Source of the DNA: Nesterenkonia sphaerica
Lineage (GTDB): Bacteria; Actinomycetota; Actinomycetes; Actinomycetales; Micrococcaceae
Reading direction: 5' to 3'
DNA: 49,415 nt
Assembly (NCBI RefSeq): GCF_005771565.1
Contig: NZ_VAWA01000016.1
Span: forward strand, 1 to 49,415
Shown here: piece after piece, positions 34,644-43,839 of the stretch
Layout of the letters: the number at the start of each line of letters is the position of its first letter
Numbering within the stretch: the first letter of the stretch is position 1
The notes under the pieces: model-generated
Databases searched by the model: none
What the model saw: the letters and a program-made list of their open reading frames with translations, nothing else
What the model was told of the DNA's origin: nothing
Translations under genes and position numbers: made by a program

Positions 34644-35907
34644 GCACAACTTCCTCCCGGTGATTATCGGGACTGACCTCAACGCCTATCACATGGCCGC
34701 CTCCTTCCATGAGGCCTATGGCATCAAGCCGCATGTGATCGGCAAGATCCAGCTGGGCTTCACGCACTACTCCACGATCATCGCCAGCACCACCTTCGTG
34801 GACGATCTCGACAACCCGGAGGTATTCGTTCCGGCGCTGCGCGACTACGCCGAGAAGCTGCGCCGGTCCCATCCTGCAGCCGAGAGTCCCGGTCAGCCGG
34901 AGCCTGCACTGCTTCTGGTGGGTACCAGTGATCACTATGTGCGGCTGATCATTGAGAACTCGGCGCAGCTGGAGGACCTCTACCGGTTCAACTACCCCAC
35001 TGAAGAGCTGCTCAACGCCCTGCACGTCAAGGACGCGTTCTACCCCTTGGCCCAGCAGCACGGTCTGCAGATCCCGGAGACCCACATCCACCAGATAGGT
35101 GAGACCGTCGATCAGCTCACCCAGGGCATCACCCGCTACCCGGTGATCCTCAAACCCGGTAACAGTGTGGAGTACTACCGCAATAAGTTTCCGGGCCAGG
35201 AGAAGGTCTACCGGCTGAATTCCGCACAGGAGGTGGGCGACGTCGTCGCCCGGATCAGTGACTCCGGGTACCGGGGGACCCTGATCATCCAAGATTTCAT
35301 TCCCGGGGACGACACCTTCATCTGGGATTCAGTGCTGTATCTCAACACTGCCGGCCGGGCGGAGTTTGTGAATTTCGGGCAGGTGCTGCTCCAGGAGCAT
35401 GAGGCCTCGGCCATCGGGAACTACACCGCGATCATCTCCCGGTTCAACCGGGACGTGATGACACAGCTGAAGGACTTCCTGGAGGCCATCGGGTACACCG
35501 GGCTGGCCAACTTTGACATCAAGTACGACCCCCGCGACGACGCGTTCAAAGTCCTGGAGGTCAATGTGCGGCAGGGCCGTTCCAGCTGGTACGCCACGGC
35601 GCAGGGACACAACCTGGCCGGCTACCTGGTGGAGGACCTGATTCATGACAAGCGCCGTGAACCGGGGGAGTGCGCCTTCGTGGACGAGGAGGTGCTGTTC
35701 ACCGTGGTGCCGCAGTACATTCTGCGCAAGTACGTCACCGCGCCCGGGGTGCGCGACGACGTCGCCCGTATGATTCGGCAGAAGAAGGTCCGCAACCCGC
35801 TGTACTACAGCGGGGACACTTCAGTGCTGCGCCGTGCCTGGCTGGCGGTGCGGGCGGTGCGGTACCGCAGGAAGTACGCCAACGCCACCTGGGCGCAACC
35901 GGTCTAG
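34636..35907 (+). CDS. ATP-grasp carboxylate-amine ligase, paralog 2
   Basis: A 423-residue ATP-grasp ligase, TTG start at 34636 (MAEHNFLPVIIGTDLNAYHM). Motifs parallel to paralog 1: YPVILKPGNSVEYY, TLIIQDFIPGDDTFIWDSVLYLN and KVLEVNVRQGRSSWYA. The differences at the presumed substrate pocket (ANPNEWW vs GNSVEYY; NARPGRSSYY vs NVRQGRSSWY) suggest a different amino acid substrate. It carries an extra loop around residue 80 (AAESPGQPEPA). It overlaps the RidA gene by 8 bp. Together with paralog 1 it could build a two-step interpeptide bridge; this is inferred. Confidence 0.8.
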   Translation: MAEHNFLPVIIGTDLNAYHMAASFHEAYGIKPHVIGKIQLGFTHYSTIIASTTFVDDLDNPEVFVPALRDYAEKLRRSHPAAESPGQPEPALLLVGTSDHYVRLIIENSAQLEDLYRFNYPTEELLNALHVKDAFYPLAQQHGLQIPETHIHQIGETVDQLTQGITRYPVILKPGNSVEYYRNKFPGQEKVYRLNSAQEVGDVVARISDSGYRGTLIIQDFIPGDDTFIWDSVLYLNTAGRAEFVNFGQVLLQEHEASAIGNYTAIISRFNRDVMTQLKDFLEAIGYTGLANFDIKYDPRDDAFKVLEVNVRQGRSSWYATAQGHNLAGYLVEDLIHDKRREPGECAFVDEEVLFTVVPQYILRKYVTAPGVRDDVARMIRQKKVRNPLYYSGDTSVLRRAWLAVRAVRYRRKYANATWAQPV

Positions 35908-35928
35908 TCCGGCCGCAGGCCAGCAGCG

Positions 35929-35964
35929 CACCACCGGAAGAGAATGAGCTCAGACCCGGTGGTG
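35929..35964. terminator. Convergent hairpin between ATP-grasp ligase and crp-like gene
   Basis: CACCACCGG (35929-35937) and CCGGTGGTG (35956-35964) form a 9-bp perfect stem with an 18-base loop, in the gap between convergent genes. No T-run. Confidence 0.45.
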
Positions 35965-35980
35965 GGCCCGCAGGTGCGCT

Positions 35981-36658
35981 CTAGCGCGAGCGCTGGCGGA
36001 TGCGCTGGATGTCGAGGATGACCACTGCACGAGCTTCGAGCCGCATCCAGCCCCGCTGCACGAACTCCGCAAGCGCCTTGTTGACCGTCTCGCGGGAGGC
36101 GCCCACCAGCTGAGCGAGCTCTTCCTGGGTGAGTTCATGGGCCACCAGGATGCCGTCCGGTGCGGGCCGGCCGAAGCGGTCGGCCAGATCCAGCAGCGCT
36201 TTGGCCACACGGCCGGGCACATCGGAGAACACCAGGTCCGCCAGGGACTCGTTGGTGCGGGTCAGCCGCTGGGCCAGCGCCTGCAGCAGCTGCACGGAAA
36301 TCTCCGGGTTGTCGATGACCAGCTCGCGGAGGTCCTGGTGCTTCAGACCGGCCAGCCGGGTCTCGGACACCGCGGTGGCCGTGGCGGTGCGGGGTGCCGG
36401 GTTGAACAGGGCCATCTCGCCGAAGATCTCTCCGGGGCCGAGCACTGCCAGCAGGTTCTCCCGGCCGTCGCTGGTGGAACGGCCGAGCTTAATCTTGCCG
36501 GAGACGATGAAGTAGAGCTGATCCCCCTGATCCCCCTCGTGGAAGACCGACGCTCCGCGGGAGAGCTCCACTTCCACAAGCTTGTTGCTCAGTGCTACGA
36601 AGACGTCATCGTCTAACGTGGCGAACAGTGGCGCGCGGCGCAGCACTTCGAGATCCAT
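35981..36658 (-). CDS. Crp/Fnr-family regulator (GlxR-like)
   Basis: A 225-residue cAMP-receptor-type regulator very similar in plan to actinobacterial Crp/GlxR. The cyclic-nucleotide domain has PGEIFGEMALFNPAPRTATATA (phosphate-binding cassette with the cAMP-contacting Glu and Arg-Thr). The C-terminal HTH is LTQEELAQLVGASRETVNKALAEFVQRGWMRLE. It is divergent from marP with 83 bp between. A candidate target site lies upstream of acs (40735-40750). Confidence 0.93.
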   Translation of the reverse strand: MDLEVLRRAPLFATLDDDVFVALSNKLVEVELSRGASVFHEGDQGDQLYFIVSGKIKLGRSTSDGRENLLAVLGPGEIFGEMALFNPAPRTATATAVSETRLAGLKHQDLRELVIDNPEISVQLLQALAQRLTRTNESLADLVFSDVPGRVAKALLDLADRFGRPAPDGILVAHELTQEELAQLVGASRETVNKALAEFVQRGWMRLEARAVVILDIQRIRQRSR

Positions 36659-36741
36659 AACCGTTCCGTTCGTGGGGGGTGGGATTGATGATTTGGTTTG
36701 ATTAGAAGTTACCAGGTTGTAGTGCTGTCAGGCTAACCTAA

Positions 36742-37923
36742 GTGATCGTGACTTTACTGGACATCATCCTGGTGTTTGTGGTGCTTCTTTTTGTGCTCGC
36801 AGGCTTCGCTCGCGGAGTCTGGGCCACTGTCGGTGGCGCCGCAGGCTTCCTGATCGGGGCGACCGCCGCATTTTTCGCCATTCCGCTGGTGGCCTCTTGG
36901 GTCCCGGACTCCCCGTGGAGGGAGGTGGCAGTGATCGGCAGTGTGCTGGTGCTGATAGTCGCCGGGCACGCCCTGGGCACCGCTGCCGGAGCAGAGGTGC
37001 AACGGTTGTTCCGCTCCCCGACGCTGCGGACCGTCTCCGCGCTGGTGGGCGCAGTGGTCAACTTTGCGGTGGCGTTCGTGGTGATCTCCGCGCTGAGCAT
37101 CTCGGTGCATGCCATGGGTTTCCCTCAGGTCAATCACCAGATGAAACAGTCTGCTGTATTGCAGGGCATCAACGCTGCCATGCCCGATCAGGTGGAGTCA
37201 CTCTTCGCGGATCTGCGCTCCACCGTGAAGGCCTCGGACATCCCAGAGCTTGCCCAGCTTCTGGTGCCGATGGCAGAGGATCCCCCGGAGAACGGGGAAC
37301 TGACCGAGGCGGCATCCGCGACAGTGCAGTCGGTCGCGCGCATCACCGGCGTGGCCCAGCAGTGCGGGCAGTCCCAATTCGGCTCCGGGGTGGCCATCTC
37401 CCCGCACCGGGTGGTGACCAATGCGCACGTGGTAGGAGGCGTCAGCGAGCCTTCGGTGGAGATGCCCGACGGGCAGATCGCCACCGCGCGGGTGGTCCAC
37501 TTCGACCCCGGCAAGGATTTGGCACTGCTGGCGGTCGATACCCTGGAGGCGCCGCCGGCTGAAGTCGGGGAGGCGATGGCCCCCAACGCGCACGGCTTTG
37601 TGATGGGCTACCCCTCCGGCGGGCCGTTCACGGCTGGACCGGCGGTGGTGCAGGCCCGGGAGGTCTCCCAGGTGAACAACATCTACGGCGCCTCACCCAC
37701 GGAGATGGAGATCTACCAGCTCAACGCCGATGTACGGCGGGGCAACTCCGGAGGTCCGCTGGTGAACCAGGACGGCACGGTGGCCGGAATCGTGTTCGCT
37801 CGCGCGCTGGAGGGCGACTCGGTGGGCTTCGCGGTCACCGCCGACGCCGCCGGGGAGGTCCTCACTGACCCAGAGGCGTTCACGGAAACGGTGTCCACCG
37901 GTCAGTGCGTCGACCGGTCATAG
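36742..37923 (+). CDS. marP: MarP-family membrane serine protease
   Basis: 393 residues: four N-terminal transmembrane helices of a CvpA-like domain (1-125), a linker, then a trypsin-like extracytoplasmic protease. Catalytic triad visible: His229 (VVTNAHVVGG), Asp259 (GKDLALLAV) and Ser336 (RRGNSGGPL). Cys208 and a C-terminal Cys (STGQCVDRS) match the disulfide pair of mycobacterial MarP. MarP supports acid and oxidative stress resistance by cleaving peptidoglycan hydrolases. GTG start at 36742. Confidence 0.93.
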   Translation: MIVTLLDIILVFVVLLFVLAGFARGVWATVGGAAGFLIGATAAFFAIPLVASWVPDSPWREVAVIGSVLVLIVAGHALGTAAGAEVQRLFRSPTLRTVSALVGAVVNFAVAFVVISALSISVHAMGFPQVNHQMKQSAVLQGINAAMPDQVESLFADLRSTVKASDIPELAQLLVPMAEDPPENGELTEAASATVQSVARITGVAQQCGQSQFGSGVAISPHRVVTNAHVVGGVSEPSVEMPDGQIATARVVHFDPGKDLALLAVDTLEAPPAEVGEAMAPNAHGFVMGYPSGGPFTAGPAVVQAREVSQVNNIYGASPTEMEIYQLNADVRRGNSGGPLVNQDGTVAGIVFARALEGDSVGFAVTADAAGEVLTDPEAFTETVSTGQCVDRS

Positions 37924-37963
37924 ACCACCACGTCAGCCCCTCATAGGCCACCACGTTAGCCCC
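37918..37963. repeat. Two 23-bp tandem repeats at the marP stop
   Basis: TCATAG(A/G)CCACCACGT(C/T)AGCCCC occurs at 37918-37940 and 37941-37963 with two differences. The first copy includes the marP stop codon. Confidence 0.7.
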
Positions 37964-38039
37964 CGGGTTCCCAGCGTCGGCCCACGCCTGCCCCAGCGCA
38001 GCAATACCCCCCGCTTTCGGGATGACACGGCGCTATAGC

Positions 38040-38090
38040 GTGGGGTCCTCCGGACAAGGTGGGGTCATACCGACAAGGCGGGGTCATCCG
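38040..38090. repeat. 19-bp tandem repeats, 2.7 copies
   Basis: Units at 38040-38058, 38059-38077 and 38078-38090 share GTGGGGTCATACCGACAAG with few changes. An inverse relative (CGGGATGAC) lies at 38018-38026. Located between convergent marP and aroQ, where no gene is seen. Confidence 0.65.
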
Positions 38091-38151
38091 CAGCGCATGC
38101 CGCGGCACTATCCCCGCGCGCACGCCAACGCCCGGCCAGCGGCGCGAAGCC

Positions 38152-38592
38152 TTACCCGCGCAGCAGAGCCGCGAGGTGCTCCACAGCGAAGCGGTACCCC
38201 TGAATTCCAGCCCCGGCGATCACGGCAGCCGCCCGCGGTGAGACGTAGGAGTGGCTGCGGAACGCTTCCCGGGCATGCACGTTCGACAAGTGCACCTCCA
38301 CCACCGGCAGGCCCACCGCCCCCAGGGCGTCGGCGATCGCCACGGAGGTGTGGGTGTAGGCGGCCGGATTGATCACAATCCCTTCGGCGGTGCCTTGGGC
38401 GGCCTGGATCGCGTCCACCAGCGCGCCTTCGTGATTGGACTGCACAATGTCCACAGCGAAGCCGGCAGCGTCCGCGGCGGCGCGGCAGACGTCGTTGGCG
38501 TCCTCCAGTGTGGCGGAGCCGTAAATGTTCGGCTCCCGGGTACCCAGCAGGTTCAGGTTCGGCCCGTGCAAAATGAGCAGTCGCCCCGTCAT
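38152..38592 (-). CDS. aroQ: Type II 3-dehydroquinate dehydratase
   Basis: 146 residues from ATG 38592: dodecameric enzyme of the shikimate pathway, 3-dehydroquinate to 3-dehydroshikimate. Signatures: [21 protein letters not shown] (active-site lid Arg and Tyr), [30 protein letters not shown] and [15 protein letters not shown] with the catalytic His, then [21 protein letters not shown]. Upstream in-frame extension to 38751 is rejected because it runs through the acs terminator hairpin. No other aro genes are nearby. Confidence 0.95.
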   Translation of the reverse strand: MTGRLLILHGPNLNLLGTREPNIYGSATLEDANDVCRAAADAAGFAVDIVQSNHEGALVDAIQAAQGTAEGIVINPAAYTHTSVAIADALGAVGLPVVEVHLSNVHAREAFRSHSYVSPRAAAVIAGAGIQGYRFAVEHLAALLRG

Positions 38593-38658
38593 GAATTCGC
38601 TCGCTTCCCAGATCCGCGGCACCGGGACCCCGGTGCGTTTCCCGCTCAGACTACTCGA

Positions 38659-38709
38659 CACACGGCGGGGCGCACGAAGAACTGATGTCCCCGTGCGCCC
38701 CGCCGTGTG
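38659..38709 (-). terminator. Strong acs terminator hairpin
   Basis: A perfect 18-bp stem, CACACGGCGGGGCGCACG (38659-38676) with its exact complement at 38692-38709 and a 15-base loop, 7 bases after the acs stop. Typical of high-GC intrinsic terminators that lack a long T-run. Confidence 0.8.
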
Positions 38710-38716
38710 GTCAGGC

Positions 38717-40708
38717 TCAGCTGGAGTGCTTGGCGCGCATGTCCTCGGCAATCTTCTCCATCACTGAAGGATCAGCCAGTGTGGAAGCGTCGCCGACGTC
38801 ATCGCCGTTGGCGACGTTCTTCAGCAGCCGGCGCATGATCTTGCCGGAGCGGGTCTTCGGCAGCTCCGGGACCACCAGCACATTGCGCGGTTTGGCGATC
38901 GGGCCGATCTCCTGACCCACGTGCTGGCGCAGCTGCTGCTCCAGCGCCTCCACATCGGAGATCGCTTCAGCTGCCGAGCCGGTGAGGATCACGAATGCGA
39001 CCACTGCCTCGCCGGTGGTGGCGTCCTTGGCGCCCACCACCGCAGCCTCCGCCACTGCCTCGTGAGCGACCAGGGCGGACTCGATCTCAGTGGTGGACAT
39101 CCGATGTCCGGACACGTTCATCACGTCATCGACCCGGCCCATGAGCCAGATGTCCCCATCGTCGTCGTAGCGGGCGCCGTCGCCGGCGAAGTACACATCA
39201 CCGAACCGGGACCAGTAGGTCTCCTTGTACCGCTCCGGGTCTTTGTAGATGCCGCGCAGCATCGCCGGCCACGGCTCCTTCAGCACCAGCAATCCGGCCT
39301 CGCCCTTGCCGAGGGCCTTGCCCTCCTCGTTGACGATCCCCACTTCCACTCCCGGCACCGGGGTCTGGGCCGAGCCCGGTTTGGTGTGGGTGACTCCGGG
39401 CAGCGGGGCAATCATATGGGCCCCGGTCTCGGTCTGCCACCAGGTGTCCACGATCGGAGCCGGGTGCTCCTTGGGCGGCTTGCCCGGCCCGTTGTTGGCG
39501 CCGATGACCTCGCGGAACCACATCCACGCTTCGGGGTTGATCGCCTCGCCCACAGTGCCCAGGACCCGCAGCGAGCTGAGGTCGTACTCATCGGGAATCT
39601 CCCGGCCCCATTTCATGCAGGTGCGGATCATCGTGGGTGCCGTGTAGAACTGGGTCACCCCGTACTTCTGCACAATCTCCCACAGCCGGCCCTTATGCGG
39701 GGTGTCGGGGGTCCCTTCGTAGATGACCTGGCTGGTGCCGTTGGCCATCGGCCCATAGACGATGTAGCTGTGGCCGGTCACCCACCCGACGTCGGCAGAG
39801 CACCAGTACACGTCCTGGTCGGGCTTGAGGTCGAAGCTGTCCCGGTGGGTGACCGCATTCTGGGTCAGGTAGCCGCCGGTGGTGTGCAGGATCCCCTTCG
39901 GCTTACCCGTGGTGCCTGAGGTGTAGAGGATGAACAGGGGGTGCTCCGAGTCGTGGGGCACATAGGCGTGCTCAGCGGACTGTTTCGGCACCAGCTCATG
40001 CCACCAGATGTCGCGCCCGGACTCGAACTCCACATCCTCGCCGTTGCGCTGCACGACGACGACGTTCTCGACCGTGTGCCCGGTCCGGGCCAGGGCAGAA
40101 TCCACATTGGGCTTCAGCGGAGAGGGTTTGCCGCGGCGGTAGGATCCGTCCGCGGTGACGACCAGCTTCGCCTCCGCGTCGTCGACCCGGGAGCGCAGAG
40201 CGTCAGCGCTGAATCCGCCGAAGACCACAGAGTGGATGGCCCCGATGCGGGCGCAGGCGAGCATGGTGACGATGGTCTCCGGGATCATCGGCATGTAGAT
40301 GGCCACACGGTCGCCCTTGGTCACGCCCAGGGATTCGAAGGCATTGGCGGCCCGGGCCACCTCCTCCTTGAGGTCTGCGTACGTGATCTCCCGGGTGTCT
40401 CCGGGTTCGCCTTCGAAGTACAGTGCCACCCGGCTGCCGTTTCCGGCGTCCACATGCCGATCCACGCAGTTGTAAGCCGCGTTGAGCTTCCCGCCCACAA
40501 ACCATTTGGCGAACGGAGCCTCAGACCAGTCGAGGGTCTCAGTGAAGTCGGTGTCCCAGCTGAGCGTGCTGCGCGCCTGGTCAGCCCAGTAGCCGAGCCG
40601 GTCGGCCTTCGCGGCCTCGTACTTCTCTGCGGTGGCCACGGCGTCGCGGGCGAACGCATCACTGGGCGGGAAAGTCTGAACGCTTTCAGTGTCAGGCGTG
40701 GTGGTCAT
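38717..40708 (-). CDS. acs: Acetyl-CoA synthetase (AMP-forming)
   Basis: 663 residues, usual length. Activates acetate to acetyl-CoA via acetyl-AMP. The ATG at 40708 is preceded by a perfect AAGGAGGT; the open frame further upstream overlaps nth and is not real. Motifs: [15 protein letters not shown] (P-loop), [23 protein letters not shown], and [14 protein letters not shown] with the catalytic Lys that is regulated by acetylation and sirtuin deacetylation in other bacteria. A Crp-like site upstream and a strong hairpin downstream make it a single-gene unit. Confidence 0.97.
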   Translation of the reverse strand: MTTTPDTESVQTFPPSDAFARDAVATAEKYEAAKADRLGYWADQARSTLSWDTDFTETLDWSEAPFAKWFVGGKLNAAYNCVDRHVDAGNGSRVALYFEGEPGDTREITYADLKEEVARAANAFESLGVTKGDRVAIYMPMIPETIVTMLACARIGAIHSVVFGGFSADALRSRVDDAEAKLVVTADGSYRRGKPSPLKPNVDSALARTGHTVENVVVVQRNGEDVEFESGRDIWWHELVPKQSAEHAYVPHDSEHPLFILYTSGTTGKPKGILHTTGGYLTQNAVTHRDSFDLKPDQDVYWCSADVGWVTGHSYIVYGPMANGTSQVIYEGTPDTPHKGRLWEIVQKYGVTQFYTAPTMIRTCMKWGREIPDEYDLSSLRVLGTVGEAINPEAWMWFREVIGANNGPGKPPKEHPAPIVDTWWQTETGAHMIAPLPGVTHTKPGSAQTPVPGVEVGIVNEEGKALGKGEAGLLVLKEPWPAMLRGIYKDPERYKETYWSRFGDVYFAGDGARYDDDGDIWLMGRVDDVMNVSGHRMSTTEIESALVAHEAVAEAAVVGAKDATTGEAVVAFVILTGSAAEAISDVEALEQQLRQHVGQEIGPIAKPRNVLVVPELPKTRSGKIMRRLLKNVANGDDVGDASTLADPSVMEKIAEDMRAKHSS

Positions 40709-40734
40709 GAACGTACCTCCTTGAGCTTCACGGC

Positions 40735-40750
40735 TGTGTCTCGCCTCACA
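40735..40750 (-). promoter_or_regulatory. Crp/GlxR-like binding site upstream of acs
   Basis: TGTGTCTCGCCTCACA matches TGTGA-N6-TCACA with one mismatch. It lies 27-42 bp before the acs ATG. GlxR controls acetate genes in corynebacteria, and a GlxR-like regulator is encoded 4 kb away. Confidence 0.6.
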
Positions 40751-40897
40751 ATAGCGCGGTCCTGCCCCTGGAAGCGAGAGTGATATGGCCGAGTGCTCAG
40801 CATCACAGGTGAGCGGTTGATATGCGTCCATGAGCGGCAACCGGTAAGCGTCCGGCGCATGCCCGTTCCGCTCCCGGGGCCGCATAGTATGGGTGTG

Positions 40898-41677
40898 ATG
40901 GACAAGACACTGATCGGGAAGAAGCGCCGGGTGCGCAAGGTCAACCGCATCCTGGGCGAGACCTATCCCTACGCGGTCGCCGAGCTGGACTTCAGTAACC
41001 CGTTCGAGCTGCTGGTGGCCACGGTGCTCTCCGCGCAGACCACCGATGTCCGGGTCAATTCCATCACCCCGGAGCTGTTCTCCCGCTACCCCGACCCCGC
41101 CGCGATGGCCGCTGCTGAGGAGTCTGAGCTGGCTGAGCTGATCCGTCCTACCGGGTTCTACCAGGCCAAGACGCGTGCTCTGCTGGGCCTGGCCCAGGCC
41201 CTGGTGGACGATCACGACGGGGAAGTCCCGGGCAGCCTGGAGGGGCTGGTGGCACTGCCCGGTGTGGGCCGCAAGACTGCATTTGTGGTGCTGGGCAATG
41301 CATTTGGCAAACCCGGGCTGACGGTCGACACGCACTTTGGGCGGCTGGCGCGGCGACTGGGCATGACCGAGCACACCGATCCGGTCAAAGTCGAGCATGC
41401 GGTGGCCGAACTGTTCGAGCCCAAGGATTGGACGGACCTGAGCCACCGGCTGATCTATCACGGCCGCAGGGTCTGCCACGCACGCCGTCCGGCCTGTGGG
41501 GCGTGCCCCGTGGCGCATCTGTGCCCCAGCTACGGTGCGGGCGAGACTGACCCGGAGGCAGCCCGCCAACTGCTGAAATATGAGCTCGCCCCCGGGCGGG
41601 AAGAGCTGCACCAGAAGCTGATGAGCGGGTCCACTCGCCGCCAGCTGCGCGCAGAAGGGTACCCGCTCAGTGCCTGA
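40898..41677 (+). CDS. nth: Endonuclease III
   Basis: A 259-residue bifunctional DNA glycosylase/AP lyase for oxidised pyrimidines. HhH motif [13 protein letters not shown] with catalytic Lys126, then [11 protein letters not shown] with Asp144. The 4Fe-4S loop is C-x6-C-x2-C-x5-C ([17 protein letters not shown]). ATG 40898 ([11 protein letters not shown]); upstream in-frame codons overlap the acs promoter. It overlaps the NUDIX gene by 8 bp. The position near crp and marP is conserved in actinobacteria. Confidence 0.96.
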   Translation: MDKTLIGKKRRVRKVNRILGETYPYAVAELDFSNPFELLVATVLSAQTTDVRVNSITPELFSRYPDPAAMAAAEESELAELIRPTGFYQAKTRALLGLAQALVDDHDGEVPGSLEGLVALPGVGRKTAFVVLGNAFGKPGLTVDTHFGRLARRLGMTEHTDPVKVEHAVAELFEPKDWTDLSHRLIYHGRRVCHARRPACGACPVAHLCPSYGAGETDPEAARQLLKYELAPGREELHQKLMSGSTRRQLRAEGYPLSA

Positions 41678-42545
41678 GAGATTCCACCACGACGACGCCG
41701 CAGCCACCCCAGGTGCCGAAAGGGCCGCTCAGACGCCCGCCCCGCTGCCGCAGACCCAGGCGGAGCTCACCGAGTCACTGACCCAGCTGGTGGGGCACGG
41801 AGAGCAGTTCGCTGCGCACAACCCTGCAGACGCGAGCTCGGGGGTGTGGTGGTGGGGGGTGCCTGCCGCTGAGGTGCACCGTCATATGCCGGTGACTGAA
41901 CCCTCCCGGGAAGCCGCTGTGTTGGCCCTGTTCTGGGTGGGTGAGGGCGGGCCGCAGCTGCTGCTGACCGAGCGTAGCCCGGAGTTGGCCAAGCACCCCG
42001 GGCAGATCGCATTCCCAGGTGGGGGAGCAGAGCAGAGCGACGCCGACCTTCCTGAGACGGCGCTGCGGGAGGCCCGGGAGGAGACCGGATTGGACCCCGC
42101 GCGGGCGAAGGTGCTGGGCACGCTGCCGGTGGCGCCGATTCTGACCAGCGGGTTCCATGTCACCCCGGTGATCGCCGTGGCGGAGGATCCGGGCCCACTA
42201 GCCCCGCAGACAGGGGAGGTCTCCCGCGTGCTGAGAACCCGGGTGGCGGACCTGGTGGAGCCGGCGCACAGGTACACCGCAGTGGTGGTGCACCGGGGGC
42301 CGCGGCTGCCCTCCCCAGCCTTCCTGTACGGGGTCCAGGGCGGGGCGGGACAGTCGTCGATCAACGCCCAGCCGCATGCTGAGGCCGGCTCGCTGACCCA
42401 CGAATATGGTGACTCCGGCGCTTTCGTGTGGGGGTTCACCGGCACCCTGCTGGACCGCATGCTCACCCAACTGGGGTGGGCCGGGGAGTGGGACCGGGGC
42501 CGGGAGATTGACCCCCGGCAGTTCCGACGCCGCCCGCCGAACTGA
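41670..42545 (+). CDS. NUDIX hydrolase, probable CoA pyrophosphatase
   Basis: A 291-residue NUDIX enzyme. The Nudix box is [25 protein letters not shown], with the upstream [11 protein letters not shown] characteristic of coenzyme A pyrophosphatases (the NuCoA-type LLTxR(SA)...GEVxFPGG equivalent). N- and C-terminal extensions are longer than in the minimal enzyme. GTG start overlaps nth by 8 bp. Substrate is inferred from the motif. Confidence 0.88.
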   Translation: MPERFHHDDAAATPGAERAAQTPAPLPQTQAELTESLTQLVGHGEQFAAHNPADASSGVWWWGVPAAEVHRHMPVTEPSREAAVLALFWVGEGGPQLLLTERSPELAKHPGQIAFPGGGAEQSDADLPETALREAREETGLDPARAKVLGTLPVAPILTSGFHVTPVIAVAEDPGPLAPQTGEVSRVLRTRVADLVEPAHRYTAVVVHRGPRLPSPAFLYGVQGGAGQSSINAQPHAEAGSLTHEYGDSGAFVWGFTGTLLDRMLTQLGWAGEWDRGREIDPRQFRRRPPN

Positions 42546-42654
42546 ACCGCGGTTCTCCCCAGGGGTTCGCCCGCAGTCACCGGCGCGCCTGAGACCGCAC
42601 ACCCCGGAACGGGCAGCACACGGCTGGGACACTGCTGCGGGCAGGCTTGTTCCC

Positions 42655-43839
42655 ATGACACGGACCAAAGGTGCCGCTTCGCGGTCGAGGCGGTCCTCGG
42701 GCCAGGCGGCCGGGGCCTCCCATGCAGAGCCGGTTCTGGTCCTGGTGGCGCAGGACCAACGGCTCCGCGATGAGGTCGCGCTGATCGCGGCAGTGGTCGG
42801 AGCCCGTCTGGCAGTCTTCCGGCACTGGGACCAGGTGGACCGCCCCACCGCTGGTGCTGCGGTGGCCGTACTGTGTGCCCCCACATGCCTGCCGGTCATG
42901 GCGGCGCAGGTGGAGCCGTGTCTGGTGGTCGGCCATGACGCCGAAGCTGTCTGGCAGGCGGCAGCACAGCGGCCTGGTCTGCTGCCGGTCCCGCTGCCCA
43001 CGGGGGAAAAGTGGCTCACTGAGCACCTTGCAGGTGAAGTGCTCCACCGCTCCCAGGGGTGGGTGCTTGTGGTGGCAGGTGCCACGGGAGGCATCGGGGT
43101 CACCACGTTTGCCTATCTCTGCGCGGCCGAATTGGCGGCCCGCGGTATGCGTCCGCTGCTGCTGGATGCCGTCGGCGGCCCCGGCAGCGGTCCGGCCGAT
43201 CTCGTGCGCGGGGCTCGCTCCTCCGGTGAGCTCAGCGGCGGGGACCTCGACTGGCAGCAGTTGGAAGCGGTGGAGGGGGAACTCTCGGTGACCCAGTTGC
43301 GGGAAGCCGTGCCTGTCTGGGAAGGCATCGGGTTCCTCACCGCAGGTGCCGCTGCGCCCAGCCACGCCACGGTCCGCGCTGCGGCGGTCGCGTCCCGGCG
43401 GGGCTACGACGCCGTGGTGATTGACAGCGGCCAGCGCACCGCGGCGCTGGAGAGTCTCGGTGAGCTGGCGCAGGACCTGTTGGTGGTGGTGAGGGCAAGC
43501 CGCAGGGGAGTGGACGCTGCCCGGGAGCTGATCAGCACGGTTCCGCAGCGGCGCCTCGGTCTGGCGGTCAATGGGCCTGCCGCACCAGGGTGGAGTGCCG
43601 CGGATGTCTCCGCCGCACTGAATACGCGGGTGGTTGCTGATCTGCCGCGGCAGAAGTGGCTGGCCCGTGACGATGAGCTGACCCAGGCCTACGAGCTGCT
43701 GCACAGCCGCCGTGGAGCCGAGCTGTTGGGCGGGCTCCTGCACGCAGTGGGTGCACCGGATGCGTGGGGAGCAGATTGCCGCTGTGCGGGAGCGACTCAC
43801 CACCTCGGCCGGTCCGGTGACAGCCGAACGGATCGCTGA
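42655..43839 (+). CDS. Septum-site-determining/CpaE-like protein (Rv3660c type) of the Tad locus
   Basis: 394 residues. A response-regulator-like N-terminal domain (VLVLVAQDQRLRDEVALIAAVVG) precedes a MinD/ParA-like ATPase domain with deviant Walker A AGATGGIGVTTFAYLCA, where the signature Lys positions are lost. VVIDSGQRT is the Walker B region. Homologs (Ssd/Rv3660c, CpaE) localise Tad secretion or affect septation. ATG 42655; the frame open upstream from 42406 overlaps NUDIX and is rejected. The last 80 bases overlap tadA. Confidence 0.85.
   Translation: MTRTKGAASRSRRSSGQAAGASHAEPVLVLVAQDQRLRDEVALIAAVVGARLAVFRHWDQVDRPTAGAAVAVLCAPTCLPVMAAQVEPCLVVGHDAEAVWQAAAQRPGLLPVPLPTGEKWLTEHLAGEVLHRSQGWVLVVAGATGGIGVTTFAYLCAAELAARGMRPLLLDAVGGPGSGPADLVRGARSSGELSGGDLDWQQLEAVEGELSVTQLREAVPVWEGIGFLTAGAAAPSHATVRAAAVASRRGYDAVVIDSGQRTAALESLGELAQDLLVVVRASRRGVDAARELISTVPQRRLGLAVNGPAAPGWSAADVSAALNTRVVADLPRQKWLARDDELTQAYELLHSRRGAELLGGLLHAVGAPDAWGADCRCAGATHHLGRSGDSRTDR

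Noticed and set aside
40709-41707. N-terminal extension of acs giving a 996-residue protein
   Set aside because: The extra 333 codons are antisense to nth, and a perfect ribosome site precedes the ATG at 40708.
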